The notes: a model not told the origin generated them from the sequence alone. A stretch of 64,000 nt of DNA from Raineyella sp964528755 (GCA_964528755.1 CAZGWN010000001.1:1-64000), one strand, 5' to 3'; positions 54,048-63,065 are shown, counted from the first letter of the stretch. Made by a program: numbers and translations.

Positions 54048-56521
54048 CAAGCGTTCTCCTTGTCTCGGACGGAATAGACGTACAGGTAAAGCGCCACCTT
54101 GAGGCGCTGCGCCTCGCGCGGATCCTGGAACCACCGGTGGAGCTGGTTGGTGAACTCCTGGAACTCCGCACCCGCTTTGGTGGAGTCACGCATCCGCGCC
54201 AGCAGGTAGACCCACCGGGCGTGACTGATGCGGTCCTCCCGCTGACCGAGCAGGGTGAGCAGGCGGTAGATGAATGCCTTGCCGTGCTCATCGTCGCCGG
54301 CAAAGAAGTCAGCGAGGTGCCGATACTTGACGGCGATGATGTCATCTCGCAACCTGTCCCACGGGAATACGAGCGACGGGTCGAACAGCGCCACGGCGTC
54401 CTTCTCGGCCCGCCACGCCTTCGCCGCGGCTTCGAGATCGCCGGTCTCGCGGGCCATGGCGGCGATCGGGTACTTGTCCGGATACATCCCGATGCCGGCG
54501 GACGCGGTGAGCTTGCCCTGGGTGTAAGCCCCGAACCGCTCGCGGAACTCGACGGCGAACTCGACGATGTCGTCCCACGACCCGACGACGAACAGGTCGT
54601 CCCCACCCGAGTAGATGATCGTCGCATTGCGGGACCGCTCGCGCCCGCCCGTAATCGGGCGGTATGTCGGATGCTCGAGCAGGTAGTTGATGTGCTGGCG
54701 GAAGAATACCGACAGCATCCGGCTGAACGCCGCTGTGCGGCTGATCGTGTTGTATCTGCCGTCTCCCTGAGCCATGAACCCCCGGGTGAAAGCGGTGCCG
54801 AGATTGTCGACGTCGAGGCGCAACACGCCGATCCGCTCGATGCCGCCCGACCCGTGGGCGTACGCCGAGAAGTCCTGCTCGCGGACATAGTCCGCGATCC
54901 ACAAGCGCGTTCCCTGGACCTGGCCGACAGCGAACTTGTTCTTCGCATAAACGCGGACCGCACTGCCGTCCTCGACCGCGCCGGCGGCAGCGACCGGCTT
55001 GGCGAAAGACAGCGAGCAGTCGAACGGGAGTGGCAGGCCCACTCTGTCGCCGAGGGCATCCCGACGCGTAATGACAAGGTAGCGGTACTCGCTGTCCTGG
55101 AGTCGCGGTGAGGCGTCGGTGAGCGCGCGGCACAGTGGGCACAGGCCGTCAGCGTTGACCTTCGTCGACACGGCGTGACACACCCGACACTCCCGCCCGC
55201 CTACCTCCGCGGGTGCGGCGTTGATCACGCGAAGCTGGTCGGCGTCGTACCGGGCGAGCTTGCGCGCCGACACCTGGTCGCTCAACGCGCGGTACAACCC
55301 GGCGTAGCGTTCGGCGCGGTTCTGGCCCTCGGCGGGAGTCTCGCCCGGCCGGCGCATGAGGTCGGTCGCCGCAAGAGGGACGCTGCCGTGGGCGAAGAAG
55401 ATGCGGGGACCGAAGTTCGCGACGAGCCAGTCGTTGGTCTCGCGGGCGAAGGCGTCGAGGATCCGGCGGGCCTTCGCCGTGTTGGGGAGCAGCAGGTAGG
55501 CATGGCCGCCGCCGGAGTAGTTGAGATTCGCGCGAGTGAGAGCCACGCGGGCGAAGATCTCGTCGATGAGGTGCTCGGTGAGCATCTCCAGGTAGAACGA
55601 GCGGGCGCGCAGCATCTTCGCCGCGCCCGAGGAGTGGATCGTGTAAATAAAGTCCTGGATGCCCGACAGGTCGAACGTGACGAGGAGGAAGGCGCGCTCG
55701 GCATAAAACTCGTCGGCTCGCTCGAAGAGCTCCCGGCGGTAGTTGGACCGTCCGGAATCGGCGAGGTAGTGCCAAATGCACGACCCGATCGCCGCCGTGA
55801 GCTTGAGGTGGTCGAACAACGAGATGTCGACGACCTCGGAGGTGTCCGTGGATGACGGCACGAACGAGCAGGTCGCCTCGAGAACGTTGAGGACACTCGC
55901 GGCGAAGGCCCCAGTGCGGTCGAGGTGCTTCAGTTCCGCCTCGAGCTTGAGGGCGATTTCGGTGTAGCGACCCGCGTCGAACTCGATGTCGCGCTCGTCC
56001 GGGTAGTTGATCGGCTCACGATCGTCGAGAAGTTCCGGGGCGAATCGCATCTGCTGAACGCCGTCACCGAAGCGGTTGAACACGGAGTACAGCGGGGTTC
56101 TGGGGGTCCACTGCGCAGCCCCGTCGGCATCGGCGTCCGAGTCGGCCTTGCGGCGGTCGGTGCCTGCGGCGATGTTGTCGGCGATGTAGGCGATATACGC
56201 CGGGGCGTCGGTGGCGAGACGGCCGTGCTCGGTCGCCGTGCGCAGAGCGGCCCCATGGTGGTAACTCACGGCGTCGAGGATTTCCCGATCGTGGGCATTG
56301 ACCTCGAGTTCGGAGTCGGCTCCCGGCGCGTCGTCGTCGAACTCACTCGGGTTCCGCGAGTCCCGAAGCCATGCCTTCTTGAGGAACGCCCGACCTATTG
56401 CCGCATGCTTGCCGCGATACCCGAGTTGCGCGCGCTGGACGGGCTTACCCACGTCGTGCAGGAGACAGCCGAGAACGGCGGTGACGAGCGATTCGGGGAG
56501 GGGTGCTGGAGGTTCGGTCAC
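54047..56521 (-). CDS. csm1: Cas10/Csm1, HD nuclease and cyclic oligoadenylate synthase
   Basis: The 824-aa signature protein has an HD nuclease at the N-terminus (CLLHDVGKP; H22-D23), two palm domains, a zinc finger between them (CRVCH ... CPLC), and palm 2 with GGDD at about 639-642 (IIYSGGDDLFVV). HD would cut ssDNA; GGDD makes cyclic oligoadenylates for Csm6. All motifs look intact. The GTG at 56521 overlaps the cas6 stop by four bases; a further upstream start would overlap cas6 more. Confidence 0.96.
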   Translation of the reverse strand: MTEPPAPLPESLVTAVLGCLLHDVGKPVQRAQLGYRGKHAAIGRAFLKKAWLRDSRNPSEFDDDAPGADSELEVNAHDREILDAVSYHHGAALRTATEHGRLATDAPAYIAYIADNIAAGTDRRKADSDADADGAAQWTPRTPLYSVFNRFGDGVQQMRFAPELLDDREPINYPDERDIEFDAGRYTEIALKLEAELKHLDRTGAFAASVLNVLEATCSFVPSSTDTSEVVDISLFDHLKLTAAIGSCIWHYLADSGRSNYRRELFERADEFYAERAFLLVTFDLSGIQDFIYTIHSSGAAKMLRARSFYLEMLTEHLIDEIFARVALTRANLNYSGGGHAYLLLPNTAKARRILDAFARETNDWLVANFGPRIFFAHGSVPLAATDLMRRPGETPAEGQNRAERYAGLYRALSDQVSARKLARYDADQLRVINAAPAEVGGRECRVCHAVSTKVNADGLCPLCRALTDASPRLQDSEYRYLVITRRDALGDRVGLPLPFDCSLSFAKPVAAAGAVEDGSAVRVYAKNKFAVGQVQGTRLWIADYVREQDFSAYAHGSGGIERIGVLRLDVDNLGTAFTRGFMAQGDGRYNTISRTAAFSRMLSVFFRQHINYLLEHPTYRPITGGRERSRNATIIYSGGDDLFVVGSWDDIVEFAVEFRERFGAYTQGKLTASAGIGMYPDKYPIAAMARETGDLEAAAKAWRAEKDAVALFDPSLVFPWDRLRDDIIAVKYRHLADFFAGDDEHGKAFIYRLLTLLGQREDRISHARWVYLLARMRDSTKAGAEFQEFTNQLHRWFQDPREAQRLKVALYLYVYSVRDKENA

Positions 56522-57414
56522 TTGACCGCCTCCCGACGGGTCAAGGCCTCGACCTCGATCGCACCCATGCCCATCGACGACTTGATGCCGCACCCGGAGA
56601 ACTCCCCGAACCTCATCACCATTCCCACATAATTGCAGAGCGTCGCGGGCCCGCGCACACCGAAGGTCGCCGAGCCGGTAAAGCCCGGAATGAACGTCCC
56701 GCCGAGGGGGAATGGCTGCGAGGCGAGGCGGAACGACGTCAGGCGAATCGAGCGGGCAACTTCATCGACGAACCCCTCGTCGGGTTCTTCCCCGTCGACG
56801 AGCGCGGAGTGCTTGAGGACGAGGGATTGGACAACCAGCCGAGGGTCGGGGAGAAAGACATACCGGCCATGCTGCTTGAACGCGGTCGGGGCCCGAAAGG
56901 CGACGCGGAACTTGTTCGGAGGGCTCGGCGAGTAGAAGAGCGCGGACAGGTCGGCCTCGGTCGCGTCGTCGGCGTCCTCTGCGGACTCCACCGAGAGGCT
57001 GAGGCCAGGCCGGCGGAGGTCGATCGTGATGCCCCGGGCGATCGCCCGGTGGAGATGAGCGGATGCCTCGTCGTCAAGGGTGCTGATCGTCCAGGTCAGT
57101 GCCGACGTCGTCGAGTCCTTCACCGCCCGCCCGGAGCCTTCGGCGGGTACGACGTACTGGCTGTACGGGTTCACCGCGGCGTGGTGCAACCCGTCGGCGT
57201 AGTGAGTGTCGATGCGCTCCATAAGGGCACCCTGGAGATACGGCCCCAACCCGGCAACCTCGCGCCTCGCAACCGGTCGGTCGGCCCGGAGCGTGTACCG
57301 TCGTCGGGACAGATGGACCGGACTGCGGCCGCCACGTTCGTGAGCGGGAAGTGGCTGCCTGTCCAGAACTTCAGCTCGCCCGTCGCGCACCTCGACGCAC
57401 GTACCTTCCCCCAC
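56518..57414 (-). CDS. cas6: Cas6 pre-crRNA endoribonuclease
   Basis: The 298-aa RAMP nuclease cuts the pre-crRNA in each repeat to leave an 8-nt 5' handle. The early conserved segments LGPYLQGALMERID and AVNPYSQYVV and the C-terminal glycine loop FGEFSGCGIKSSMGMGAIEV closely resemble M. tuberculosis Cas6 as I remember it. The GTG at 57414 was chosen for its AAGGAG site nine bases upstream; a GTG further downstream is the alternative. It is the first gene of the nine-gene operon. Confidence 0.92.
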   Translation of the reverse strand: MGEGTCVEVRDGRAEVLDRQPLPAHERGGRSPVHLSRRRYTLRADRPVARREVAGLGPYLQGALMERIDTHYADGLHHAAVNPYSQYVVPAEGSGRAVKDSTTSALTWTISTLDDEASAHLHRAIARGITIDLRRPGLSLSVESAEDADDATEADLSALFYSPSPPNKFRVAFRAPTAFKQHGRYVFLPDPRLVVQSLVLKHSALVDGEEPDEGFVDEVARSIRLTSFRLASQPFPLGGTFIPGFTGSATFGVRGPATLCNYVGMVMRFGEFSGCGIKSSMGMGAIEVEALTRREAVK

Positions 57415-57455
57415 GATCCCGGTCTCCTTCGTCCCGCCGGTCGCCGACGCGCGAA

Positions 57456-57497
57456 GTGACTGCCCCCGCCGCCCCGCATTCACTTTATAGCAGTCAC
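57456..57497 (-). promoter_or_regulatory. candidate cas operon promoter with operator-like inverted repeat
   Basis: On the minus strand TGC-TATAAA (57484-57492) forms an extended -10 element about 70 bp before the cas6 start; no clear -35 is seen. The 8-bp inverted repeat GTGACTGC (57456-57463) / GCAGTCAC (57490-57497) overlaps it and could be a repressor site (inference). Confidence 0.45.
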
Positions 57498-57580
57498 CCC
57501 AGATGGACGGCTCGTTGGGTACGTTGCGTAGGTCACCACCACCGTGGTCCACCGACCTTGGGCTCGTCGCTCGAGCGAGG

Positions 57581-57620
57581 CAAGCGGATCGCACGGCGTC
57601 TATGCCAAGCAATCCGCTTG
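57581..57620 (+). repeat. 40-bp imperfect palindrome, copy E
   Basis: CAAGCGGATCGCACGGCGTC, then TATGCCAAGC and AATCCGCTTG. This copy matches copy D at 37 of 40 positions. It lies upstream of the cas operon promoter. Confidence 0.9.
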
Positions 57621-57644
57621 CCTGGGTCGCAGCCGGGTCCGAGG

Positions 57645-57684
57645 CAAGCGGATCGCACCCCGTCTATGCCGAGCAATCCGCTTG
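57645..57684 (+). repeat. 40-bp imperfect palindrome, copy F
   Basis: CAAGCGGATCGCACCCCGTC, then TATGCCGAGC and AATCCGCTTG. It stands 64 bp after copy E, the same spacing as copies A and B at 9 kb. Confidence 0.9.
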
Positions 57685-57764
57685 CCTGAGGCTCGTCCGC
57701 ACTGGCCCCCGAGCCGCGAACCGTCCGGTCGCCGCCCGGTGTCCCCGGGGCCTACGCTGGCGGC

Positions 57765-58508
57765 ATGGCCACATCCCGGTCGCCCCTGACCCTCACCGCC
57801 CTCGCAGCCGCCCCGGCCCTCGTGTGGGGGGTGCACACCATCCGTGGCCACAGCCGCGCGGCGGTCTGCTCTCCCGACGTCCTGGAGGGGAAGCCGCCCC
57901 GCGCCGCCGGCGACATGGCCGGCCGCTGGCGGACGCTGGAGGCCGCGGCCTCCGGCGCCGGCCGGGTCCAGGAGCAGGCCGACCTGGCCACCCTGCCGGC
58001 CCCGGTGGCGGCCTGGCTGCACCGGTCGATTCCGGTCGGCGCACCACTGCACCGCGGGCTGGTACTGACCGTCGAGGGGGAAGTACGCCGGGGCTCCCGA
58101 CGCCATCACTGGGTCCCGTTCCGGGCCTCCGCGGTGCTCGCCCCGCCCTCCGAGGGCCTGATCTGTGCCCGGATCGGCCGGCGTGCGCCGTCCATCCATC
58201 GCTGGGTGCTGCCGCCCTTCACCGCCGGACTGACGCTGCCCTTGTGCCCGACGGCCTACGACGTCGCCGAGTGGCGGGGCATCGACGACACCACCGCGAA
58301 AGCCCATCTCGACCTGCCGGGCGGACCTCTGGACCTGACCTTCCGGATCGACGCCGCCGGCCACCCGTACCGGGTGGAGGGTCCGGTCTGGGTCGACATC
58401 CACCGCGAGGCGTTGTTCGGCCCGATCCGCCTGCCGGAGACCTTCACCGTCGGCCGCCGCGACGACGAACTGTGGCGTGCCACCGTGACCGGGGTGCACT
58501 GGTTGTAG
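57765..58508 (+). CDS. DUF6544-like protein
   Basis: The 247-aa protein has one N-terminal hydrophobic segment (LTLTALAAAPALVWGV). It continues with LPAPVAAWLHRSIPVGAPLH and GEVRRGSRRHHWVPFRASAV, which resemble the DUF6544 family as I recall it; the assignment is uncertain. No catalytic residues are known. It overlaps the next gene by one base (TAGTG). Confidence 0.6.
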   Translation: MATSRSPLTLTALAAAPALVWGVHTIRGHSRAAVCSPDVLEGKPPRAAGDMAGRWRTLEAAASGAGRVQEQADLATLPAPVAAWLHRSIPVGAPLHRGLVLTVEGEVRRGSRRHHWVPFRASAVLAPPSEGLICARIGRRAPSIHRWVLPPFTAGLTLPLCPTAYDVAEWRGIDDTTAKAHLDLPGGPLDLTFRIDAAGHPYRVEGPVWVDIHREALFGPIRLPETFTVGRRDDELWRATVTGVHWL

Positions 58509-59437
58509 TGCCGCCCCGTTCGCCCCTGCCGCGCCGCCACGGGCTGGAGGCGGCGTGGGTACGTACCCCCGATGCCGACCGACCGGCGCCGTGGCCGACG
58601 ATGCGCGACTTCCTCCTCGACCGGCTGGCCGACCACGCCCCGGTCGACGCCATGCTCGCCGCCGGCCGCTTCGTCGGCGGGCACGGCACGGCGTTCAGCG
58701 GCACCGAACCGTACGCCCCGCACACCTTCGTCTGGTTCCACCGGGATCTGCGCCCCGAGCCGGAGGTGCCGTTCCCGGTCCGTGTGATCCACCAGGATGA
58801 ACGGATCGTCGTGGTCGACAAGCCTCACTTCCTGTCGACCATCCCGCGCGGGAGGCACGTCACCCAGAGCGTGGTCGTACGGATGCGGGCCGCGCTGGGC
58901 CTGCCCGAGCTGTCCCCGGCGCACCGCCTCGACCGGCTCACCGCCGGAGTGCTGCTGCTGACCACACAACGCCGCTGGCGGGCCGCGTACCAGCAGGTCT
59001 TCGAGTATCGGCTGGCGCACAAGACGTACACGGCGCTGGCCCGCCACCGGCCCGGGCTGACGTTACCGACCGTGGTCAGCGACCATCTGCGCAAGCGGCG
59101 CGGGGTGTGGCAGGCCGAGGTGGTGCCCGGCGAGCCGGTGAACGCGGAAACCCTGGTGGAGCTCGACGAGGTGCGCGGCGGCTGGGCACGCTACCGGCTC
59201 ACCCCGGCCACCGGCCGGACCCACCAGTTGCGGGTGCACCTGAACGGGCTCGGGATCCCGATCCTCGGCGACCCGCTCTACCCGGAGGTGCTCGACGTGG
59301 ATGTCGACGACTTCTCCACTCCGCTGGAGCTCGTCGCCCGGACGCTGCGGTTCCCGGACCCGATCACGGGTGAGGAACGGAGCTTCACCAGCCGGATCGA
59401 GCACGTCTGGCCGCAGGGGACACCGGTGGCAGACTGA
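58508..59437 (+). CDS. RluA-family pseudouridine synthase
   Basis: The 309-aa enzyme has the catalytic aspartate in AHRLDRLTAGVLLLT, the KTYTALAR segment and the C-terminal TGRTHQLRVHLNGLGIPILGD. It isomerises uridine in rRNA or tRNA; the target is unknown. The N-terminal 95 residues replace the S4 domain. The GTG at 58508 shares one base with the previous stop. Confidence 0.92.
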   Translation: MPPRSPLPRRHGLEAAWVRTPDADRPAPWPTMRDFLLDRLADHAPVDAMLAAGRFVGGHGTAFSGTEPYAPHTFVWFHRDLRPEPEVPFPVRVIHQDERIVVVDKPHFLSTIPRGRHVTQSVVVRMRAALGLPELSPAHRLDRLTAGVLLLTTQRRWRAAYQQVFEYRLAHKTYTALARHRPGLTLPTVVSDHLRKRRGVWQAEVVPGEPVNAETLVELDEVRGGWARYRLTPATGRTHQLRVHLNGLGIPILGDPLYPEVLDVDVDDFSTPLELVARTLRFPDPITGEERSFTSRIEHVWPQGTPVAD

Positions 59438-59443
59438 GCCGCG

Positions 59444-59908
59444 ATGATCCGGCTGCTCTTCCACTCCCCCCGTATCCCGACGAACACCGGGTCGACGATC
59501 CGGCTCAGCGCCAACACCGGCGCCGAACTGCACCTGGCCGGGCCGCTGGGCTTCTCGATGGACGACGCGCATCTGCGCCGGGCCGGACTGGACTACCACG
59601 ACCTGGCCCACGTCAGCGTCCACGACGACCTCGAGGCGGCGTACGCGGCCCTGCTGCCCGCCCGGGTCTTCGCGTTCACCGCGCATGCGACCCGCTGGTT
59701 CACCGACATCGCCTACCGGCCCGGGGACGTGCTGCTGTTCGGACCCGAGCCGACCGGTCTGGATCCCCAGGTGCTGGCCGATCCGCGGGTCACCGACCGG
59801 GTCAGGATCCCGATGGTGCCGGGCACCCGCTCGCTCAACCTGGCCAGTGCGGCGGCCGTGGCGACGTACGAGGCCTGGCGGCAAGTGGGGTTCCCCGGCG
59901 GACGCTAA
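59444..59908 (+). CDS. trmL: tRNA (cytidine/uridine-34-2'-O)-methyltransferase TrmL
   Basis: The 154-aa SPOUT enzyme methylates the wobble ribose of tRNA-Leu. Family motifs seen are the N-terminal PRIPTNTGSTIRLSANTGAE, the knot segments LLFGPEPTGLDP and IPMVPGTRSLNLASAAAVAT. The usual E of GPE and N of LNLS/A are present. It starts 6 bp after the pseudouridine synthase and forms an RNA-modification pair. Confidence 0.93.
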   Translation: MIRLLFHSPRIPTNTGSTIRLSANTGAELHLAGPLGFSMDDAHLRRAGLDYHDLAHVSVHDDLEAAYAALLPARVFAFTAHATRWFTDIAYRPGDVLLFGPEPTGLDPQVLADPRVTDRVRIPMVPGTRSLNLASAAAVATYEAWRQVGFPGGR

Positions 59909-59963
59909 GGATTTTCGCCCCATATCCGTATCGTAAATCCGGCCCACGGCTACTGTAGGGGCC

Positions 59964-60917
59964 ATGGCGAGCGAACACCTCCCTGATCCGGGCGACGGGC
60001 CCTCCCACCCCCGACAACACAGCCACACCGCCGGCGTGGGCCGGGGCCGACTCGCCGTTGCCCTGGGGGTCACCGGGTCGATCCTCATCGCCGAGGTCGT
60101 CGGCGCGATCCTCACCGGCAGTCTGGCGTTGCTCACCGACGCGGCCCACATGCTCACCGACACCGCCGGCCTGGCCATGGCCCTGATCGCCGCGCAGTTG
60201 ATGCACCGCCCGGCGTCGGCCACCCGCACCTGGGGCTACCGCCGGATGGAGGTCATCTCGGCCCAGTGGCAGGCAGTCATCCTGCTGGCCGTCGGCCTGT
60301 ACGCGCTGATCGAGGGCGTACGCCGCCTGGTCGAGCCCCCCGAGGTGGCGTCGGGGGCACTGCTGGTCTTCGGCGTCGTCGGCCTGCTCGGCAATCTGGT
60401 GTCGATGGCCGTGCTGGTCGGCGGCCGCGCCGCGAGCCTCAACCTGCGCGCCGCCTTCCTGGAGGTGCTCAACGACGCCCTCGGGTCGGTCGGGGTCATC
60501 GTCAGCGCGATCCTCATCGCCACCCTCGGGTGGACCCGCGCCGACGCCGTCGCCGGCATGCTGATCGCGGCCCTGATCGTGCCGCGGACCATCGTCCTGC
60601 TCACCACGACCACCCGGGTGCTCCTGGAATCGACCCCACCCGGGCTCGATCTGGACCAGGTGCGCGGCCACATCCTCTCGCTGGACCATGTCCGCGGGGT
60701 GCACGATCTGCACGCCAGCGTCGTCTCGACCGACCTGCCGGTGCTGTCGGCGCACGTGGTGATCGAGGACGAGTGCTTCCGCTCCGGCCACGCGCCGCTC
60801 ATCCTGGACCGGCTGCAGGACTGCGTCGCGGCGCATTTCCCCGTGTCGGTGGAACATTCGACCTTCCAGCTGGAGCCGCCGGGCCACCCCGCGCACGAGC
60901 ACCTGCCCGGCGTGTAG
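59964..60917 (+). CDS. cation diffusion facilitator (CzcD-like)
   Basis: A 317-aa antiporter with six helices and a C-terminal ferredoxin-like domain. Helix 2 has DAAHMLTD (HxxxD site); helix 5 has FLEVLNDALGSVGV, where E replaces the more usual H of the HxxxD. It probably exports Zn2+, Co2+ or another divalent ion. A histidine-rich tip is seen at both ends. The gene ends just before a cobalamin riboswitch. Confidence 0.9.
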   Translation: MASEHLPDPGDGPSHPRQHSHTAGVGRGRLAVALGVTGSILIAEVVGAILTGSLALLTDAAHMLTDTAGLAMALIAAQLMHRPASATRTWGYRRMEVISAQWQAVILLAVGLYALIEGVRRLVEPPEVASGALLVFGVVGLLGNLVSMAVLVGGRAASLNLRAAFLEVLNDALGSVGVIVSAILIATLGWTRADAVAGMLIAALIVPRTIVLLTTTTRVLLESTPPGLDLDQVRGHILSLDHVRGVHDLHASVVSTDLPVLSAHVVIEDECFRSGHAPLILDRLQDCVAAHFPVSVEHSTFQLEPPGHPAHEHLPGV

Positions 60918-60919
60918 TG

Positions 60920-61035
60920 TGAGTCTCAGCATCGCGCGGTACCCGAGGAAGCCGGTGAGAGTCCGGCACGGTCGCGCCACTGTGAGTTCAAGTCAGGAAC
61001 TCGGCCCGCGTGCTACCACGATCGGGACGCGCCAT
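60920..61035 (+). ncRNA. cobalamin riboswitch
   Basis: The region contains the core words CCCGAGGAAGCCGGTGAGAG, TCCGGCACGGTCGCGCCACT and, further on, AAGTCAGGAACTC. These follow the cobalamin (B12-box) pattern of GAAGCCGGTG...TCCGGC...CGCCACTG...GTCAGGA. It lies upstream of cobT and would shut it off when B12 is plentiful. The boundaries are approximate. Confidence 0.88.
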
Positions 61036-61213
61036 CCCGGAGAGGAAAGCATGATCGTCGCATCCTTGTGTTCTGGATAGCGCGTCCCGGTATGCCGTGG
61101 TGACGCGCTCGGACCCGCCGTCGGTCCACCTTCCACTCACTCGTATCCACCGGACCTCTGCCGGGTCCGGGCGCGTCTCCACTCCACCTTCGAGCCGTCG
61201 AGCTGGAGATTTC

Positions 61214-62305
61214 ATGACCCTCACCGATCCGTCGACCCCCACCGAGCTGTCGGGCCCCACCGAGGCCGCCGCCCCGTTCGAACGGTCGACCATCGCCCCG
61301 CCCTCCCCCGAGGTGTACGCGCAGGCGATCACTTACTGCGACTCGCTGGCGATGCCGACCCGGGCCCTGTTCGGGCTGACCGAGCTCGGCTGCTGGGTCG
61401 CCGCCGCGCAGGGCAAGCTGCCTCCCGACCCGCTGGACAACGTCCGCGTCGTCGTCTTCGCCGGCGACCACGGGATCGCGGCCGACGGGGTGTCGGCGTA
61501 CCCGACATCGGTCACCGCCGGCGTCTCGGCCGAGGTGCTGTCGGGCGGGTCGGGCGTGGCCGTGCTGGCCCGCCACAACGGCGTCCACCTCCGGCTCGCC
61601 GACATGGCCGTCGACGCCGACCTCGACGTCCCGGCCGAGGCGGTCGCGTACAAGATCCGCCGCGGCTCGGGCAATATCCGCGTCGAGGACGCGATCACCC
61701 GCGAGGAGGCCGAGCGGGCGCTGGCCGCCGGCGCCGCCATCGCCGCCGAGGAGATCGCCGCCGGGGCGCAACTGCTCATCGCCGGCGACGTCGGCATCGG
61801 CAACACCACCCCCTCCGCCGCACTGATCGCCGCCACGTACGGCGTCCCGGCGATCGAGGTAACCGGCCCGGGCACCGGACTGGACGCCGAGGGCGTCCGA
61901 CGCAAGGCCGCCTGCATCGACGAGGCGATCGCCCGCTGCGGGGACCGGCTGGCCGACCCGGTCGAGCGACTCGCCTGCCTGGGCGGCGCCGACCTCGCCG
62001 CCGCCACCGGATACATGATCGCGGCCGCCCGCGCCGGCGTGCCGGTCCTCATCGACGGGGTCATCGCCGCCGCCGAGGCGACCATGGCCGAGGCCATCGC
62101 GCCGGGCGCGAAGGCCTGGATGCGGGCCGGTCACCGGTCCCCCGAGCCGGGGCTGACCTTCGCCATGGAGCAGTTCGGCCTCGCTCCGATCCTCGACCTG
62201 GGGATGCGGCTGGGCGAGGGCACCGGCGCGATCTGCGCGGTCCCGCTGCTGCGTTCGGGCATCGCGCTGGTCCGTGAGATGGCCACCCTGTCCGATGTCA
62301 TCTGA
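61214..62305 (+). CDS. cobT: nicotinate-nucleotide-dimethylbenzimidazole phosphoribosyltransferase
   Basis: The 363-aa enzyme makes alpha-ribazole phosphate for the lower ligand of cobalamin. Motifs are VVVFAGDHGIAADGVSAYPT near 80, GDVGIGNTTPSAAL (about 195) and the catalytic-glutamate region HRSPEPGLTFAMEQ. The ATG at 61214 has GGAG upstream. It is under the riboswitch and overlaps cobS by 11 bases. Confidence 0.95.
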   Translation: MTLTDPSTPTELSGPTEAAAPFERSTIAPPSPEVYAQAITYCDSLAMPTRALFGLTELGCWVAAAQGKLPPDPLDNVRVVVFAGDHGIAADGVSAYPTSVTAGVSAEVLSGGSGVAVLARHNGVHLRLADMAVDADLDVPAEAVAYKIRRGSGNIRVEDAITREEAERALAAGAAIAAEEIAAGAQLLIAGDVGIGNTTPSAALIAATYGVPAIEVTGPGTGLDAEGVRRKAACIDEAIARCGDRLADPVERLACLGGADLAAATGYMIAAARAGVPVLIDGVIAAAEATMAEAIAPGAKAWMRAGHRSPEPGLTFAMEQFGLAPILDLGMRLGEGTGAICAVPLLRSGIALVREMATLSDVI

Positions 62306-63065
62306 CGGGTTCCGGCTGGCGCTGGGCACCCTCACCCGCGTCCCCGCCGGACCCGTCGACCGCGTCACCCGACCCATCGCCCGTACGGCCATGGTGCTCG
62401 GATCGGTCGTCCTCATCCCGGTGGCACTGGTGTCGGCCGGGATCGGCTGGGCGGCCTGGCGGCTCGGCGCACCCGACCTGGTCGCCGGGCTGCTCGTGGT
62501 CGGACTGGTCGCCCAGCTCACCCGGGCGATGCACTGGGACGGGCTGGCCGACACCGCCGACGGACTCGGTTCGAGCTGGGACCGCGAGCGCGCGCTGACC
62601 ATCATGCGCACCGGCGACGTCGGCCCGATGGGCGCCGGCACCCTGGTCGTCGTCATCGGGCTGGAGGCCGCCTCGTACGGGTCGCTGCTCACCACCCGCT
62701 GGGGCTGGTTGATGGTGGCTGCGGTGATCTGCGTCTCCCGGGCTGCGCTGGTGCTGGGCTGCCTGACCCGCGTACCCGCCGCCCGACCCGAGGGACTCGG
62801 CCAGGCCGTCGCCGGATCCGTGCCGTCGTGGGCCGCGGCCGTCGTCTGGCTGGTCTGGGCCGGGCTGCTGGCCGGCGTCGCCGTGCTCGGCGGCGGACCG
62901 GTGTGGGCCGGCCCGACGATCGCCGGCGGTGGGCTGGTCTGCGCGGGCGTGCTGTTGTGGTGGTGCGTACGCCGCCTGGGCGGGATCACCGGGGATGTGC
63001 TGGGCGCCATCATCGAGGCGACGGCCGCGGGGGCCGCCGTGGTGGCCGCGGTCGTCGGAGCCTGA
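62295..63065 (+). CDS. cobS: adenosylcobinamide-GDP ribazoletransferase
   Basis: The 256-aa membrane enzyme joins alpha-ribazole to adenosylcobinamide-GDP, the last step of cobalamin assembly. It begins DGFRLALGTLTRVPAG and has the signature HWDGLADTADGLGSSWDRER in the first loop, followed by the MRTGDVGPMGAG motif. Five or six hydrophobic helices follow. The ATG at 62295 overlaps cobT and implies co-translation. Confidence 0.95.
   Translation: MSSDGFRLALGTLTRVPAGPVDRVTRPIARTAMVLGSVVLIPVALVSAGIGWAAWRLGAPDLVAGLLVVGLVAQLTRAMHWDGLADTADGLGSSWDRERALTIMRTGDVGPMGAGTLVVVIGLEAASYGSLLTTRWGWLMVAAVICVSRAALVLGCLTRVPAARPEGLGQAVAGSVPSWAAAVVWLVWAGLLAGVAVLGGGPVWAGPTIAGGGLVCAGVLLWWCVRRLGGITGDVLGAIIEATAAGAAVVAAVVGA

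Larger units (their letters stand above)
57415..57764. other. 350-bp region upstream of the cas operon
   Basis: No gene is supported. It holds the likely cas promoter (57484-57492), palindromes E and F, and the start region of the next gene on the plus strand. Confidence 0.65.
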
